Assembly (NCBI GenBank): GCA_017645945.1
Contig: JAGCNL010000076.1
Coordinates: 124,001-188,000 of the forward strand
DNA: 64,000 bases
Direction of reading: 5' to 3'
Source of the DNA: Salinivirgaceae bacterium
GTDB taxonomy: Bacteria; Bacteroidota; Bacteroidia; Bacteroidales; SZUA-534
Notes under the pieces: model-generated
Databases searched by the model: none
Seen by the model: only the letters and a program-made list of their open reading frames with translations
Told to the model about the DNA's origin: nothing
Part shown: positions 1 through 8,439 of the stretch, piece by piece
Layout: each line of letters opens with the position of its first letter
How positions within the stretch are numbered: the stretch's first letter is position 1
Program-made: the position numbers and the translations under genes

Positions 1-945
1 GAAAAGTCCTTTTTAGTTCCTGCAAATACTTTTGATAATGTCAATGGCAAATTTCCAATAGGATTTTTTGTTTGGAATTGTGCTGAAAAAGAAATATTTA
101 AAGAAACATTCACAGATGTTTTTAATGAAAAAGGCGTATTTTTGAAGACACGAAAAATAGAATTAGAATCAGACAAAAAATCAATTAACGATTGGATAAT
201 AACTACAAGAAATAGAAGTGGAGAGAGAAATATAGGTTATATGTCGGCTAAGGGTGCTGATTTTCAGAACCAAAACTACAACTTTATAATAAATGACAAA
301 TCGCAACTTCCACACCCACGTGGTACTTGGGTTACAGATAGAAACATAGTTGAAATTGGTGTTTATTTAGCTGTAAGACATGTAATAACAGCCGATTGGC
401 TCAATGACCGCGACCAATTTTTATTTCCAAATGATGGTTGGAAAACCGACAACGTTTTTCAAACAAACTGTTTGATTTACACATTGTTCTACGGGCAAAA
501 CAAAATATCTTCAACACAAGGCACCAATCATTGGATACCATTCACCGAGTCGGAAGTGGATGCCAAGGAGCGTTTTGAGTCGCATTTTATGAGCGATTTT
601 CTGGCTGGCAAAATCAAATCCGAACAGCCGAAAGATTTGTTTTCAGATATTGCGTCGGCAGAGACGCGGCGCGCCACGTCTCTACAATTTACACCTGAAT
701 CACAAGCCGTTATGGTCGCAGGCCGTGAGCTTTGGCGCTACTATCACACCATGGAGGATGCCAATCCAAATGCCTCACTCTACGATATTAAGGAGTATTT
801 CCAAGGCCGAGACGGCAACGGCAAGATGAAAACAAAATCGGATGACAAGCATTACACCGAATTGCTTGATAATCTGAAAGCTGCAATGCAAGCGCTGGCC
901 GAGCAGATTCGCCCGAAGGTTTATGAGTACGGCTTTTTGAAGTAA
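1..945 (+). CDS. C-terminal part of a large restriction/DNA-methylase-like protein (5' end outside window)
   Basis: The frame is open from the first base to the TAA at 943-945, so about 314 residues of a longer protein are visible; TTG at 142 is an internal codon, not a convincing start. The last 85 residues carry a tail (WRYYH near residue 200 of the visible part, then NASLYDIKEYF, and a closing PKVYEYGFLK) that I associate with the C-termini of large N6-adenine methylase/restriction proteins of Bacteroidota. No catalytic motif lies in the visible part, so the methylase link rests on resemblance only. An odd 24-bp palindrome (660-683) lies inside the coding sequence. The first half is AT-rich and the end richer in GC. 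The coding status is firm and the family moderate. Confidence 0.55.
   Translation, partial: EKSFLVPANTFDNVNGKFPIGFFVWNCAEKEIFKETFTDVFNEKGVFLKTRKIELESDKKSINDWIITTRNRSGERNIGYMSAKGADFQNQNYNFIINDKSQLPHPRGTWVTDRNIVEIGVYLAVRHVITADWLNDRDQFLFPNDGWKTDNVFQTNCLIYTLFYGQNKISSTQGTNHWIPFTESEVDAKERFESHFMSDFLAGKIKSEQPKDLFSDIASAETRRATSLQFTPESQAVMVAGRELWRYYHTMEDANPNASLYDIKEYFQGRDGNGKMKTKSDDKHYTELLDNLKAAMQALAEQIRPKVYEYGFLK
660..683. repeat. 24-bp palindrome inside a coding sequence
   Basis: AGAGACG (660-666) pairs with CGTCTCT (677-683) around a perfect GGCGCGCC core, with one mismatched position on each side. It is translated in frame as part of the upstream gene and looks like an inserted dispersed palindrome. 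Confidence 0.6.
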
Positions 946-1032
946 CAAGGGCAACAAAACGTGATTATTCCAACAAGGGAGCCGAGCGGCTTCCTTGTTT
1001 TTGTTTATAGAGGGCGGGATTTGTGGATGGAT

Positions 1033-1473
1033 TATTGAGCTGCGCTTTCAGCGCGCCATCTCTCTTTGCATCTTTTCCCCCAACGTGCCGTTCGCTCTGC
1101 TCACTTTGCGTTGGGCTATAATTAATTGCGCTTTCAGCGCGCTGTCTTTCTTTATACCGCACACCCAAATTGCAGTTCGCTTTGCTCACTCTGCGTTGGG
1201 CTATAATTAATTGCGCTTTCAGCGCGTTGTCTTTTTTTATACCGCACACCCAAATTGCCGTTTGCTCTGCTCACTCTGCGTTGGGCTATAATTAATTGCG
1301 CCTTCAGCGCGCTGTCTTTTTTTTATACCGCACACCCAAATTGCCGTTTGCTCTGCGTTGGGCTATAATTAATTGCGCTTTCAGCGCGTTGTCTTTTTTT
1401 ATACCGCACACCCAAATTGCCGTTTGCTCTGCTCACTTTGCGTTGGGCTATAATTAATTGCGCTTTCAGCGCG
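1033..1473. repeat. 85-bp tandem repeat array, about five units
   Basis: The anchor TTGGGCTATAATTAATTGCG begins at 1111, 1196, 1281, 1358 and 1443, so the period is 85 bp with one 77-bp unit. A diverged partial unit precedes them from 1033. Each unit holds a short hairpin, GCGCT-TTC-AGCGC, in several units followed a few bases later by a run of T. Since 85 is not a multiple of three, the array cannot encode a repeated peptide. It fills the gap between the truncated gene and the uronate operon. Confidence 0.9.
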
Positions 1474-1552
1474 GGTTTACGACCTTTTCACCTTAAAAAT
1501 CTCCTCCCCTGCTGCCTCACATAAAAAAGAATGAAACCGATTGCATAAAAAG

Positions 1553-1582
1553 TTGCACAAAGCAAAATTTGTCGTACTTTCG
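1553..1582 (+). promoter_or_regulatory. Bacteroidota-type promoter of the uronate operon
   Basis: TTG at 1553-1555 and TACTTTCG at 1575-1582 are separated by 19 bases, matching the Bacteroidota -33/-7 layout (TTTG, then TAnnTTTG) with one C for T. The next gene starts about 90 bases downstream, leaving an AT-rich leader. Confidence 0.6.
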
Positions 1583-1673
1583 CATTCTGTAAATTAATGC
1601 TGACACTGACGCAGACACAAAAAACGTAAAATATTTAAACTAAACACTTAACACTAAACACTAAACTTTAATT

Positions 1674-3119
1674 ATGACATCAAATCAGAAAATGACCAAT
1701 TTCAGGTGGGCGATATGCGGCCTGCTGTTTTTGGCAACCACGGTCAACTACCTTGACCGTCAGGTGCTTTCACTCACGTGGAAGGATTTTATCGCACTCG
1801 ACTTCCACTGGAATGACAACGATTATGGCAACATAACCGCCACATTCTCAATTTTCTATGCTTTTATTTCGTTGTTCGCGGGCAAGTTCATCGACTGGAT
1901 GGGCACCAAAAAGGGCTACATCTGGGCGATTGTGATTTGGTCGTTTGGCGCTTGCCTGCACGCGGCTTGCGGTTGGGCCACAATGCGGCTCACTGGCATT
2001 GCCGACATTGAAGCGCTGCGTGCCGTGACAAAAGGCACAGAATTGGCGTTAACAATCTCAACCATAAGCGTTTGGCTATTCCTTGCCTGCCGCATAATTC
2101 TTGCCACGGGCGAGTCGGGCAACTTCCCCGCAGCAATCAAGGTTACGGCGGAATATTTTCCGAAAAAGGACCGTGCCTACGCCACATCAATCTTCAATGC
2201 AGGCGCCTCGGTGGGTGCGCTTGCCGCCCCGCTGACAATCCCGATTCTGGCAAAACATATGGGCTGGGAAATGGCGTTCATCGTGATTGGTGCCATCGGT
2301 TTTGTATGGGCTGGCGCGTGGTTGTTCCTCTATTCGGCACCTGCGCAGAACAAGTTTGTGAACGAAGCCGAACTCGCTTATATTGAGTCGGATAAAGAAG
2401 AATCTGGCGAAAAATCAGTATCGGCAAGCACCACCGACGAACCGAAATTCTCAATTCTCGACTGCTTCAAATACCGTCAGACGTGGGCGTTCATCGTTGG
2501 CAAATTAATGACCGACGGTGTTTGGTGGTTCTTCCTCTTCTGGGCGCCCGCCTATTTTTCCGAACTGGGCTATCCGTCGTCATCGGGAATGGGACAGCTG
2601 CTCATTTTTGTACTCTATCTGATTGTAACTGTGGTGTCTATCTATGGCGGATATCTACCGAAACTGTTTGTCGAAAAAATGGGAATGCACCCCTATGCAG
2701 GCCGTATGCGGGCAATGCTGATTTTCGCCTTCCTGCCGATATTTGCAATGTTCGCGCAGCCGCTGGCGGGCATCTCACCATGGTGGCCGTGCGTCATCAT
2801 CGGCTTGGCTGGCGCTGGGCATCAGGCTTGGTCGGCTAACCTCTACTCAACCATCGGCGATATGTTCCCGAAATCGGCCATAGCCACCATAACTGGCATC
2901 GGCACTATGTTTGGCGGCCTCTGCTCGTTTGCCATAAACAAGGGCTCGGGTATGCTGTTCACTCACGCCGAAAAACTTGGTGACGCCTTCACCTTCTTTG
3001 GCACCACTGGCAAACCTGCGGGATATATGATGGTGTTCTGCTACTGCGCCGTGGCCTACCTGCTTGCGTGGACAATTATGAAGGTGCTTGTGCCTAAGTA
3101 TAAACCGATTACAAAATAG
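1674..3119 (+). CDS. MFS transporter, hexuronate (ExuT-like) type
   Basis: This 481-residue, very hydrophobic protein has about twelve membrane segments and the NYLDRQ signature at residues 25-30 seen in the anion:cation symporter group of the major facilitator superfamily, which includes hexuronate transporters such as ExuT. A hydrophilic loop at about residues 235-265 separates the two halves. It is the first gene after the promoter at 1553 and lies 5 bp before uxaC, with kdgK and eda further down, so galacturonate or glucuronate import is the natural role. Substrate is inferred from context; related proteins carry other sugar acids. ATG at 1674 is preferred because membrane segment 1 follows directly. 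Confidence 0.85.
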   Translation: MTSNQKMTNFRWAICGLLFLATTVNYLDRQVLSLTWKDFIALDFHWNDNDYGNITATFSIFYAFISLFAGKFIDWMGTKKGYIWAIVIWSFGACLHAACGWATMRLTGIADIEALRAVTKGTELALTISTISVWLFLACRIILATGESGNFPAAIKVTAEYFPKKDRAYATSIFNAGASVGALAAPLTIPILAKHMGWEMAFIVIGAIGFVWAGAWLFLYSAPAQNKFVNEAELAYIESDKEESGEKSVSASTTDEPKFSILDCFKYRQTWAFIVGKLMTDGVWWFFLFWAPAYFSELGYPSSSGMGQLLIFVLYLIVTVVSIYGGYLPKLFVEKMGMHPYAGRMRAMLIFAFLPIFAMFAQPLAGISPWWPCVIIGLAGAGHQAWSANLYSTIGDMFPKSAIATITGIGTMFGGLCSFAINKGSGMLFTHAEKLGDAFTFFGTTGKPAGYMMVFCYCAVAYLLAWTIMKVLVPKYKPITK

Positions 3120-3124
3120 TTGAT

Positions 3125-4525
3125 ATGAAAACTTTCATTACTGATAATTTCTTGCTGAAGACGAAAACAGCGCAAGAACTTTATCACAAATTTGCTAAAA
3201 ATCAACCGATTATCGATTATCATTCGCATTTGATTCCGCAACAGATTGCCGAAAATCGGAAGTTCGATAATATTGCGCAGATTTGGCTCTCGGGCGACCA
3301 CTACAAATGGCGGGCAATGCGCGCCAACGGCATCAACGAGCGGTTTGTGACGGGCAACGCCACCGACCGCGAGAAGTTCGACGCGTGGGCGCAGACGGTT
3401 CCGTACACGCTGCGGAACCCGCTCTACCACTGGACTCACCTCGAGTTGAAACTTTACTTCGGCATCGACACGCTGCTCAATCCCGAATCGGCCGACGAGA
3501 TTTGGAACCGCACGTCGGAAATGCTCAAGTCGGACGAGTTCAGCGTATGGGGAATGTTGCGGAAAATGAACGTTGAGACGGCTTGCACCACCGACGACCC
3601 GATTGACAATCTGCAATATCACAAGCAAATAGCCGCATCGGGCTGTCCTGCGAAGATTCTGCCAACCTGGCGTCCCGACAAGGCCGCCGACGTGACCAAC
3701 GCCGCTGCCTGGAACGCCTACATCGACCGTCTGGCCGAAGTGTCGGGCATCGAGATAAACAGTTTCAAAGCGTTGTTTGACGCGCTCGACCGCCGTATCG
3801 ACTATTTCCACTCGGTTGGGTGCCGTTTGGCCGATTTCGGTCTCGACTTCCTCTATTCCGAAGATTACACCGACGGCGAAATTGAAGCCATATTCACGAA
3901 AGTGAGAAGTGGCAAAGAATTGACCGCCAACGAGATATTAAAATTCCGTTCGGCTGCGCTCTATAGGTTTGCGCTGCAAGTTCACGCCAAAGGCTGGGCG
4001 CAACAGTTCCACGCAGGGCCAATCCGCAACAACAACACACGGCTGCTCACCACTCTCGGCCCCGACACGGGTTTCGACTCAATCGGCGATTTCTCGCAAG
4101 CCTTGAGTATGAGCAAGTTCCTCAACCGTCTCGACTCGACCAACCAACTTGCAAAAACCATCTTGTACAATATCAATCCTGCTGACAATGAAGTGTTTGC
4201 AACAATGATTGGCAACTTTCAGGACGGCACCGTGGCGGGCAAAATGCAGTGGGGCTCGGCGTGGTGGTTCCTTGACCAAAAAGACGGCATCGAGAAGCAA
4301 CTCAACTGCCTGTCGTGCCACGGCTTGTTGAGCCGCTTTGTGGGTATGCTCACCGACTCGCGCAGTTTCCTGTCGTACCCACGCCACGACTATTTCCGCC
4401 GTATTCTCTGCAATCTTATCGGCACCGACGTCGAGAACGGCGAACTGCCAAACGATATTGATTTACTGGGAAATATGGTGGCCGACATCTGCTATCGCAA
4501 TGCGAAAAACTATTTCTATTTTTAA
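3125..4525 (+). CDS. uxaC: Glucuronate isomerase
   Basis: This 466-residue protein matches the usual length and sequence of UxaC, an amidohydrolase-like enzyme that converts D-glucuronate to D-fructuronate and D-galacturonate to D-tagaturonate in the cytoplasm. The N-terminal IIDYHSHLIP (residues 29-38) supplies metal-ligand histidines H33 and H35. Later motifs such as WRPDKAA and the HAGP segment are typical of the family. It follows the transporter by 5 bp and is certainly co-transcribed. The next steps (reductases UxaB/UxuB and dehydratases UxaA/UxuA) are not in the window, although the downstream KDG kinase and aldolase are. Confidence 0.95.
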   Translation: MKTFITDNFLLKTKTAQELYHKFAKNQPIIDYHSHLIPQQIAENRKFDNIAQIWLSGDHYKWRAMRANGINERFVTGNATDREKFDAWAQTVPYTLRNPLYHWTHLELKLYFGIDTLLNPESADEIWNRTSEMLKSDEFSVWGMLRKMNVETACTTDDPIDNLQYHKQIAASGCPAKILPTWRPDKAADVTNAAAWNAYIDRLAEVSGIEINSFKALFDALDRRIDYFHSVGCRLADFGLDFLYSEDYTDGEIEAIFTKVRSGKELTANEILKFRSAALYRFALQVHAKGWAQQFHAGPIRNNNTRLLTTLGPDTGFDSIGDFSQALSMSKFLNRLDSTNQLAKTILYNINPADNEVFATMIGNFQDGTVAGKMQWGSAWWFLDQKDGIEKQLNCLSCHGLLSRFVGMLTDSRSFLSYPRHDYFRRILCNLIGTDVENGELPNDIDLLGNMVADICYRNAKNYFYF

Positions 4526-4558
4526 GGCATTAGGTATTGGGCATTAGGCAATAGTATT

Positions 4559-5053
4559 ATGAAATCAACGGAACCTAAACGGTTTAAAAGTAAAAGAGAG
4601 CAATTATTCGAAATACTTGTTTATGGGTTATTATTTATAGGTGGATTTGTTTTTTCGATAGATATTATATTACAAGATGAATCAACTCTAATAAAACAAT
4701 GGGGTGAACAAAGATTAGGTGGTAGTAGTGGCCAACAATTGGCACAGGCAATAGAGATGTTTGTTGTTAATGTTTTTGGAAAGACGGGCTTTTTGATATT
4801 TAATTTGTTTATAGAAATATTTTTGGCTACAGAGTGTTTGTTTCCAACTATTTCAACTTATCGTCGTTTCAAAACACGTGAACGGGAAATCCGTGAAGGC
4901 TTGCGTGCCCCCGATGATTACATAGATGATTACGTGAGAGTTCGGTTATGGAAGAAGATTGTAAATTTGTTCGCTATAAAACGGGAAAAGAAATATCCTT
5001 CGGAAAGTGAAATGCGTGAATCGCTAAAGAAAAACAAATACTATAAGGAATAA
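4559..5053 (+). CDS. Small membrane protein of unknown function
   Basis: I do not recognise a family. The 164-residue protein has a basic N-terminus, a hydrophobic segment at about residues 19-37, a second at about 76-95, and a highly charged C-terminal third rich in Arg/Lys/Glu ending in KKNKYYKE. It is clearly more AT-rich than the uronate genes on both sides, which suggests a later arrival in the operon. It starts 33 bp after uxaC behind a short word-like repeat (GGCATTAGGTATTGGGCATTAGG). A role in uronate use is not implied by anything visible. Confidence 0.7.
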   Translation: MKSTEPKRFKSKREQLFEILVYGLLFIGGFVFSIDIILQDESTLIKQWGEQRLGGSSGQQLAQAIEMFVVNVFGKTGFLIFNLFIEIFLATECLFPTISTYRRFKTREREIREGLRAPDDYIDDYVRVRLWKKIVNLFAIKREKKYPSESEMRESLKKNKYYKE

Positions 5054-5161
5054 AACATAAATAACTATAATTCAATAAATAACAACAGAAAAACTCTGTG
5101 CGCTCTGCGTATCGGTAAGTGACGAAAACTCTGCGCACTCTGTGTAAAAAAAGAATCAAAA
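5054..5161. other. Spacer with a short imperfect direct repeat
   Basis: The 108-bp gap contains AAAACTCTGTGCGCTCTGCGT and, about 35 bases later, AAAACTCTGCGCACTCTGTGT (first and last bases of each omitted from matching), an imperfect direct repeat ending next to an A-run before kdgK. No promoter was seen. Confidence 0.45.
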
Positions 5162-6196
5162 ATGAAAAAGACAGTAACATTTGGCGAGATAATGCTACGG
5201 CTCGCCGCCCCTGGTTATGAAAGATTTTTGCAATCGAACAGTTTCAACGCCACATTCGGCGGCGGTGAAGCCAACGTGGCCGTTTCGCTTGCAAACTACG
5301 GAATACCTGTAAGTTTCGTCACTCGTCTGCCCCAAAACGACATTGCCGCAGCCTGCCTGCGCGAACTTCGCGGCCTGGGTGTCGACGTGAACGACGTGGT
5401 TTTCGGCGGCGACCGCATTGGTATCTATTATCTTGAAACTGGCGCAGTTAGCCGTGCATCGAAAGTGATTTACGACCGCGCGCACTCGTCGGTTTCGGAA
5501 ATCAAAACAGGTATGGTCGATTGGAAGAAGGTGTTTGAAGGTGCAGGCTGGTTCCACTGGACAGGCATTACGCCTGCCATTTCGCAGGGTGCGGCCGACG
5601 TCTGCCTTGAAGCGTTGAAAGTGGCTAAAGAGTTGGGTATCACCATCTCGTGCGACCTCAACTACCGCAAAAACCTATGGAAGTACGGCAAGCGTGCCGA
5701 CGAAGTAATGCCCTCGTTGGTAGAGTATTGCGACGTGATTCTGGGCAACGAAGAAGACGCTGAAAAAGCCCTTCTCATCAAACCCGAAGGCGTGAACATC
5801 GAAGGCGGCAAGGTTGTTGCCGAAGCCTATCTGTCAGTATCGCAACAGATTATGAAACGCTTCCCGAATGCGAAAAAGGTTATCACTACGCTTCGCAGTT
5901 CAATCAATGCCAACCATAACAACTGGGCGGGCGTATTGTACGACGGCAAAACGCTGTTCAAATCGCCTGAATATCAGATAACTCACATTGTTGACCGCGT
6001 TGGTGGCGGTGATTCGTTTATGGGTGGCCTCATCTACGGCCTGCAAACCTACACTGGCGACGACCAAAAGGCGCTGAACTTCGCAGTTGCCGCATCGTGC
6101 CTGAAACACACAATTTATGGCGATTACAACCGCGTGAGCGTTCAGGAAGTTGAGAAACTTATGTCGGGGGATGCGAGTGGCCGTGTAAGCCGTTAA
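5162..6196 (+). CDS. kdgK: 2-dehydro-3-deoxygluconokinase (PfkB family)
   Basis: This 344-residue sugar kinase of the ribokinase/PfkB family should phosphorylate 2-keto-3-deoxygluconate at C6 using ATP. The substrate-side signature GGGEANVA is at residues 33-40. The C-terminal PfkB signature GGGDSF places the catalytic base at D284. Its place between uxaC and eda in a uronate operon selects KDG kinase over other PfkB sugars. ATG at 5162 follows an A-rich stretch with no strong Shine-Dalgarno, as is usual in this phylum. The extra 20 or so residues after the kinase core (SVQEVEKL onward) are unremarkable. Confidence 0.92.
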   Translation: MKKTVTFGEIMLRLAAPGYERFLQSNSFNATFGGGEANVAVSLANYGIPVSFVTRLPQNDIAAACLRELRGLGVDVNDVVFGGDRIGIYYLETGAVSRASKVIYDRAHSSVSEIKTGMVDWKKVFEGAGWFHWTGITPAISQGAADVCLEALKVAKELGITISCDLNYRKNLWKYGKRADEVMPSLVEYCDVILGNEEDAEKALLIKPEGVNIEGGKVVAEAYLSVSQQIMKRFPNAKKVITTLRSSINANHNNWAGVLYDGKTLFKSPEYQITHIVDRVGGGDSFMGGLIYGLQTYTGDDQKALNFAVAASCLKHTIYGDYNRVSVQEVEKLMSGDASGRVSR

Positions 6197-6235
6197 TGCA
6201 GAATTCAGAATGTAGAATTCAGAATAAATAGCAGT

Positions 6236-6616
6236 ATGAACGCTGTTCAGGAAAACAATATCGATTTGAAAAATAGGACGAAAGCCTTTGCCATTCGAAT
6301 CATAAAACTTTGTCGAAAATTACCCGATACTACCGAATCGAGAATAATTGGCAAACAGATTTTGCGTTCAGGAACATCAATTGCCGCAAATTATAGAGCC
6401 GCTTGTCGCGCAAGGTCTGACAACGAATTTGTGAGTAAACTGAACATCGTTATCGAAGAAACCGACGAGACAATGTTTTGGCTCGAAATTATTTCTGAAA
6501 CAGGTATTATTGCTGCGGATTTGCTGAAAGACTTATATTCTGAAAATGAAGAAATTCTGAAAATTATGGTTGCGAGCCGTTTAACGGCTTTAAAACGAGA
6601 AAAATACAAACATTGA
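6236..6616 (+). CDS. Four-helix-bundle protein (23S rRNA intervening-sequence type)
   Basis: This 126-residue, all-helical protein has the features of the four helix bundle / 23S rRNA IVP family: an N-terminal LKNRTKAFAIRIIKLCRKLP, the central ILRSGTSIAANYRAACRA, and a DETMFWLEII segment. Members occur scattered in Bacteroidota genomes; their cellular role is unclear. It splits kdgK from eda and is bordered by GAATTC-containing repeats in inverted orientation (about 6200-6233 and 6621-6654), which suggests insertion as a small cassette. It has no evident link with uronate metabolism. Confidence 0.88.
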   Translation: MNAVQENNIDLKNRTKAFAIRIIKLCRKLPDTTESRIIGKQILRSGTSIAANYRAACRARSDNEFVSKLNIVIEETDETMFWLEIISETGIIAADLLKDLYSENEEILKIMVASRLTALKREKYKH

Positions 6617-6660
6617 AAACCATTTATTCTAAAATCTGAATTCTAAATTCTAAATTGATT

Positions 6661-7332
6661 ATGAGTAGATTCAAACGTTTAGACGTTCTAAACACAATGC
6701 TTTCGACTGGCATTGTGCCATTGTACTACAATGCTGACGTTGAGAAAGTTAAACAGGTAGTGCTGGCTTGCTACAAAGGCGGTGCGCGGGTGTTCGAATT
6801 CACCAACCGCGGCGATTACGCACACGAAGTGTTTGCCGAAGTGAACAAATGGTGCGCTACGGCTTGCCCCGAAATGGCAATGGGCGTGGGCTCGGTGGTG
6901 GACCCCGCAACGGCTGCGCTCTACATTCAGTTGGGTGCCAACTTCATCGTCTCGCCGTCGCTCAATCCCGATATGGCAAAGACTTGCAACCGCCGCAAGA
7001 TTGCGTGGCTGCCTGGCTGCGGCACTCTGTCGGAAATTAATCTGGCCGAAGAGTTAGGCTGTGAGATTGTGAAGATTTTCCCTGGCAAGGAAGTTGGCGG
7101 ACCATCGTTTGTGAAGGCCATCAAAGCACCGTGCCCGTGGTCGAACATTATGCCGTCGGGTGGTGTGGCACCTGAACGCGAGAGCCTCGAAGCCTGGTTC
7201 AAGGCTGGTGTGGCTTGCGTCGGGCTTGGCTCACAACTGACACCGAAAGACGTGATTGAAAAAGGCGACTGGGCCTTCATTGAGAACAAGGTGAAAGAGT
7301 CTCTGGCAATTGTAAAAGAGTTGCGGAAATAG
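6661..7332 (+). CDS. eda: KHG/KDPG aldolase
   Basis: This 223-residue class I aldolase cleaves 2-keto-3-deoxy-6-phosphogluconate to pyruvate and glyceraldehyde 3-phosphate, the last step of the pathway encoded here. The Schiff-base lysine is K138 in CEIVKIFPG, and the general-base region is FEFTNRG near residue 43. The phosphate-binding MPSGGV follows. LPGCGTLSE replaces the more common LPGVATPSE, a known kind of variation. I chose ATG at 6661 (MSRFKRLDV) over the in-frame TTG and ATT just upstream. A strong terminator follows within 25 bp, closing the operon. Confidence 0.93.
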   Translation: MSRFKRLDVLNTMLSTGIVPLYYNADVEKVKQVVLACYKGGARVFEFTNRGDYAHEVFAEVNKWCATACPEMAMGVGSVVDPATAALYIQLGANFIVSPSLNPDMAKTCNRRKIAWLPGCGTLSEINLAEELGCEIVKIFPGKEVGGPSFVKAIKAPCPWSNIMPSGGVAPERESLEAWFKAGVACVGLGSQLTPKDVIEKGDWAFIENKVKESLAIVKELRK

Positions 7333-7353
7333 TTGTATAAAAGCACATTAAAT

Positions 7354-7389
7354 AAAAAAAGGAAGAGCAGCATTTGTTCTTCCTTTTTT
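7354..7389 (+). terminator. Rho-independent terminator of the uronate operon
   Basis: AGGAAGA (7360-7366) pairs with TCTTCCT (7378-7384), and the stem extends through an A-run on the 5' side and six T on the 3' side, so it may work in both directions. Confidence 0.85.
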
Positions 7390-7725
7390 CATTTGTGACT
7401 ATAATCTTAATAACCTCTTGTCTTTTGATGACGATACAAAAATATTTCCCCGAACAATGCGTTATGGTTAACGCTGGGTTAAAAACAGTTAAGGGTATGT
7501 TAAAGGTTATTCAGAAGCCGAAAAACGGCAATAAAAAGTTGTGAAAAATGCCAGTTTCGGCGCAAATTCAACACTAGATAATACAATGAATATCAAAGCC
7601 TTAAACCAACACTAATAACACACATCCGACTGTTCGTAACCCACGAAGTTTTATCGGATACTAATTGCACAAATTCTTATCTTCGCCACCGTAATTTGAA
7701 ATAAGTACTATCAAAATTAATAAGA
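7390..7725. other. 336-bp intergenic region before exbB
   Basis: No gene was found. It holds the phased GTTAA array listed separately and a probable -7 box TATCTTCG about 35 bases before exbB (near 7678-7685) with no clear -33 partner. Confidence 0.5.
7467..7503 (+). promoter_or_regulatory. Four GTTAA boxes spaced by one helical turn
   Basis: GTTAA occurs at 7467-7471, 7478-7482, 7488-7492 and 7499-7503, so successive starts are 11, 10 and 11 bp apart. Direct repeats at this spacing are typical of OmpR/PhoB-family response-regulator sites, which bind as head-to-tail dimers on one face of the helix. It lies about 220 bp before exbB and 115 bp after the eda terminator. Function is inferred. 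Confidence 0.4.
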
Positions 7726-8433
7726 ATGATTCTTTCAACTCTTCTTCAGATTCAGGTTAACGGCGCTGCAGCTGATGCCGCCGCCCAAACCGCCGAAGCC
7801 GCTTCAGAAGCGACAATATCACTGCTCGACCTGACATTGAAGGGCGGCGTGATTATGATTCCGCTGGCCGCACTGCTCATTCTGTCGGTTTACATCTTCA
7901 TTGAGCGCCTGCTGGTCATCAACAAGGCTTCGAAGCTCGACGAAAACTTTATGAACCGCATCAAAGACTACATCCACGACGGCAAAATTGAATCGGCAAC
8001 TGCCCTGTGCCAGTCAATCGACAACCCGATTGTGCGAATGATTGAGAAGGGTATCAGCCGCTTGGGACGTCCGCTGGGCGACATCAACACAGCCATCGAG
8101 AACGTGGGCAACATTGAGGTGGCGAAACTTGAGAAAGGCATTCCATTGCTTGCCACCACAGCCGGCGGCGGCCCGATGATTGGCTTCCTTGGCACCGTGG
8201 TTGGTATGATTCAGGCATTCTACAATATGTCGCAGGCAGGTAACAACATCGATGTCTCGATGCTGGCAGGCGGCATCTACGTGGCAATGGTGACCACCGT
8301 GGCCGGATTGATTGTGGGCGTTGTCGCCTACTTTGCTCACAACTACCTTGCAACCCGCGTTGAGAAGGTGGTGAACGAGATGGAAGCCCGCACAACCGAA
8401 TTTATGGACCTGTTGAACGAACCTGTAAGTTAA
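7726..8433 (+). CDS. exbB: MotA/TolQ/ExbB proton channel protein
   Basis: This 235-residue inner-membrane protein has an Ala-rich N-terminus and three membrane segments at about residues 38-60, 130-150 and 172-198, with a cytoplasmic loop between the first two. The conserved ATTAGGGPMIGFLGTVVGM and VAMVTTVAGL stretches are diagnostic of the ExbB/TolQ family. It forms the stator of a proton-driven motor with the ExbD/TolR protein encoded 6 bp downstream, energising the TonB/TolA-like third gene. Whether the complex serves TonB-dependent transport or Tol-type envelope maintenance cannot be decided from this protein alone. Confidence 0.92.
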   Translation: MILSTLLQIQVNGAAADAAAQTAEAASEATISLLDLTLKGGVIMIPLAALLILSVYIFIERLLVINKASKLDENFMNRIKDYIHDGKIESATALCQSIDNPIVRMIEKGISRLGRPLGDINTAIENVGNIEVAKLEKGIPLLATTAGGGPMIGFLGTVVGMIQAFYNMSQAGNNIDVSMLAGGIYVAMVTTVAGLIVGVVAYFAHNYLATRVEKVVNEMEARTTEFMDLLNEPVS

Positions 8434-8439
8434 TCAGTT

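Noticed and set aside
965..1249. Open frames of 71-94 codons on both strands across the 85-bp repeats
   Set aside because: The period of 85 is not a multiple of three and the frames change meaning from unit to unit; no start signal or conserved protein pattern.
1033..1473. CRISPR-like array
   Set aside because: The units are almost identical throughout, without unique spacers of constant length, and no Cas gene is near.
3056..3811. 251-codon open frame on the minus strand
   Set aside because: Antisense to uxaC, a clear full-length enzyme.
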